Assembly: GCA_028696435.1 (NCBI GenBank)
Contig: JAQVHC010000058.1
Coordinates: 1 to 7,595, forward strand
Length of the DNA stretch: 7,595 nucleotides
Direction of reading: 5' to 3'
DNA from: Actinomycetota bacterium
Lineage (GTDB): Bacteria > Actinomycetota > Humimicrobiia > Humimicrobiales > Humimicrobiaceae
Each line of letters starts with the position of its first letter. Position 1 is the first letter of the stretch. Below, one piece after another: positions 7,067 through 7,595 of the stretch. Under the pieces are notes generated by a model. It was not told the origin of the DNA. It ran no database searches and was given only the letters and a program-made list of their open reading frames with translations. Both the position numbers and the translations under genes were made by a program.

Positions 7067-7595
7067 ACTTACTACTGCCTCAGATTGTGTTATTTTTGTA
7101 ACGGTTGGTCCCTCTATAATTTTTGGTGGGAGTAGGTCTTCTTCCTTTTCACATTCACAGGTCTTTATAAGAGTATTATTTGTTTCATCTATCTCTAAGA
7201 TTAGGTTTTCTGGATCAACCACTACTTTTACTTGGAAATTCTCACATTCTAAGGTATAGCCTTTAAAAAATACTTCTCTACTATCCCCTCCATTTAATGT
7301 TGTATCAAAGGAAAAAGAATCTTTAATTTCTTCATTAATGTAGAGAGAAATACTAAATGGCTTATCAACTTTCTCTTCTCCAGAATTTTTTATAGTTGCA
7401 CTTACAAGTTTCTTATCAAAATCGCAGTTTATATCAATTATTTCGAGGTCATGGAATTTTCTGACAACTTCAAGGCAATTATTTCCTTCATTACTCTCTT
7501 TTACATCATCCTTGTAATCTGCACATATTCTTATCTTATCAAGGGGAGGAGAAGGCTTGTAGAAGTAGTCCTTAAACTTTCTCGATTCTTCTTGT
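7064..7595 (-). CDS. Upstream part of the interrupted peptidase gene: CARDB-like domains; 5' end outside window
   Basis: The 176 visible codons run in from the window edge and end at the TAG at 7064-7066. Residues 1-44 are the tail of one CARDB-like adhesion domain (IRICADYKDDVKESNEGNN, where this family typically ends in a DP-x-N-x-V-x-E-x-x-E-x-NN-like strand). Residues about 47-146 are a complete CARDB domain (IKNSGEEKVDKPFSISLYI near the start, VDPENLILEIDETNN near the end). Residues 156-176 start a fibronectin-III domain that continues beyond the stop. Six cysteines (24, 40, 57, 117, 146, 148) suggest disulfides and thus a location outside the cytoplasm. CARDB domains are beta-sandwiches of surface proteins. 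Signal peptide, promoter and any native propeptide would lie beyond 7595. Without readthrough this fragment would be released without its peptidase. Confidence 0.8.
   Translation of the reverse strand, partial: QEESRKFKDYFYKPSPPLDKIRICADYKDDVKESNEGNNCLEVVRKFHDLEIIDINCDFDKKLVSATIKNSGEEKVDKPFSISLYINEEIKDSFSFDTTLNGGDSREVFFKGYTLECENFQVKVVVDPENLILEIDETNNTLIKTCECEKEEDLLPPKIIEGPTVTKITQSEAVVS

Overview
The window comes from an AT-rich bacterial genome with strong Shine-Dalgarno sites (AGGAGG and GGAGGT). One gene carries paired copper-amine-oxidase-N1 type domains, which are typical of Clostridia and of deep-branching thermophilic anaerobes such as Dictyoglomus or Caldisericum. A C25-like peptidase would by itself recall Bacteroidota, but no type IX C-terminal sorting domain is visible where the protein ends. 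The lineage is inference; no rRNA or other marker gene is present.

Layout. Positions 1-191 (minus) are the first 63 codons of a small membrane protein behind a near-perfect promoter. Positions 411-1685 (plus) encode a membrane protein with about 11 helices that resembles DUF4153. Positions 1686-1952 are a short region between converging genes. From 1953 to the right edge, everything is minus strand: two tightly linked genes for exported, multidomain, beta-rich proteins.

The larger of these runs from beyond position 7595 down to 3803. It encodes CARDB-like domains, a fibronectin-III domain, two Ig-like domains, a further beta-sandwich, and a C-terminal caspase-like peptidase of the gingipain (C25) type, with catalytic His codon 4169-4171 and Cys codon 4082-4084. 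A six-blade FG-GAP (VCBS) repeat block of about 310 residues sits inside the peptidase domain, between its two halves. The reading frame is broken once, by a TAG at 7064-7066, exactly where this fibronectin-III subtype normally has a conserved Trp (TGG). The gene is therefore a fresh nonsense mutant, a sequencing error, or a readthrough case.

The downstream gene (1953-3800) starts 2 nt after the protease stop, and its ribosome site lies inside the last protease codons. It encodes a membrane-anchored protein with an N-terminal domain resembling the C25 propeptide, two CARDB-like domains, a PKD domain and two CuAO-N1 repeats. A plausible reading is a protease plus a surface-bound partner that acts as propeptide, chaperone or inhibitor in trans. 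This is inference from domain content and coupling.
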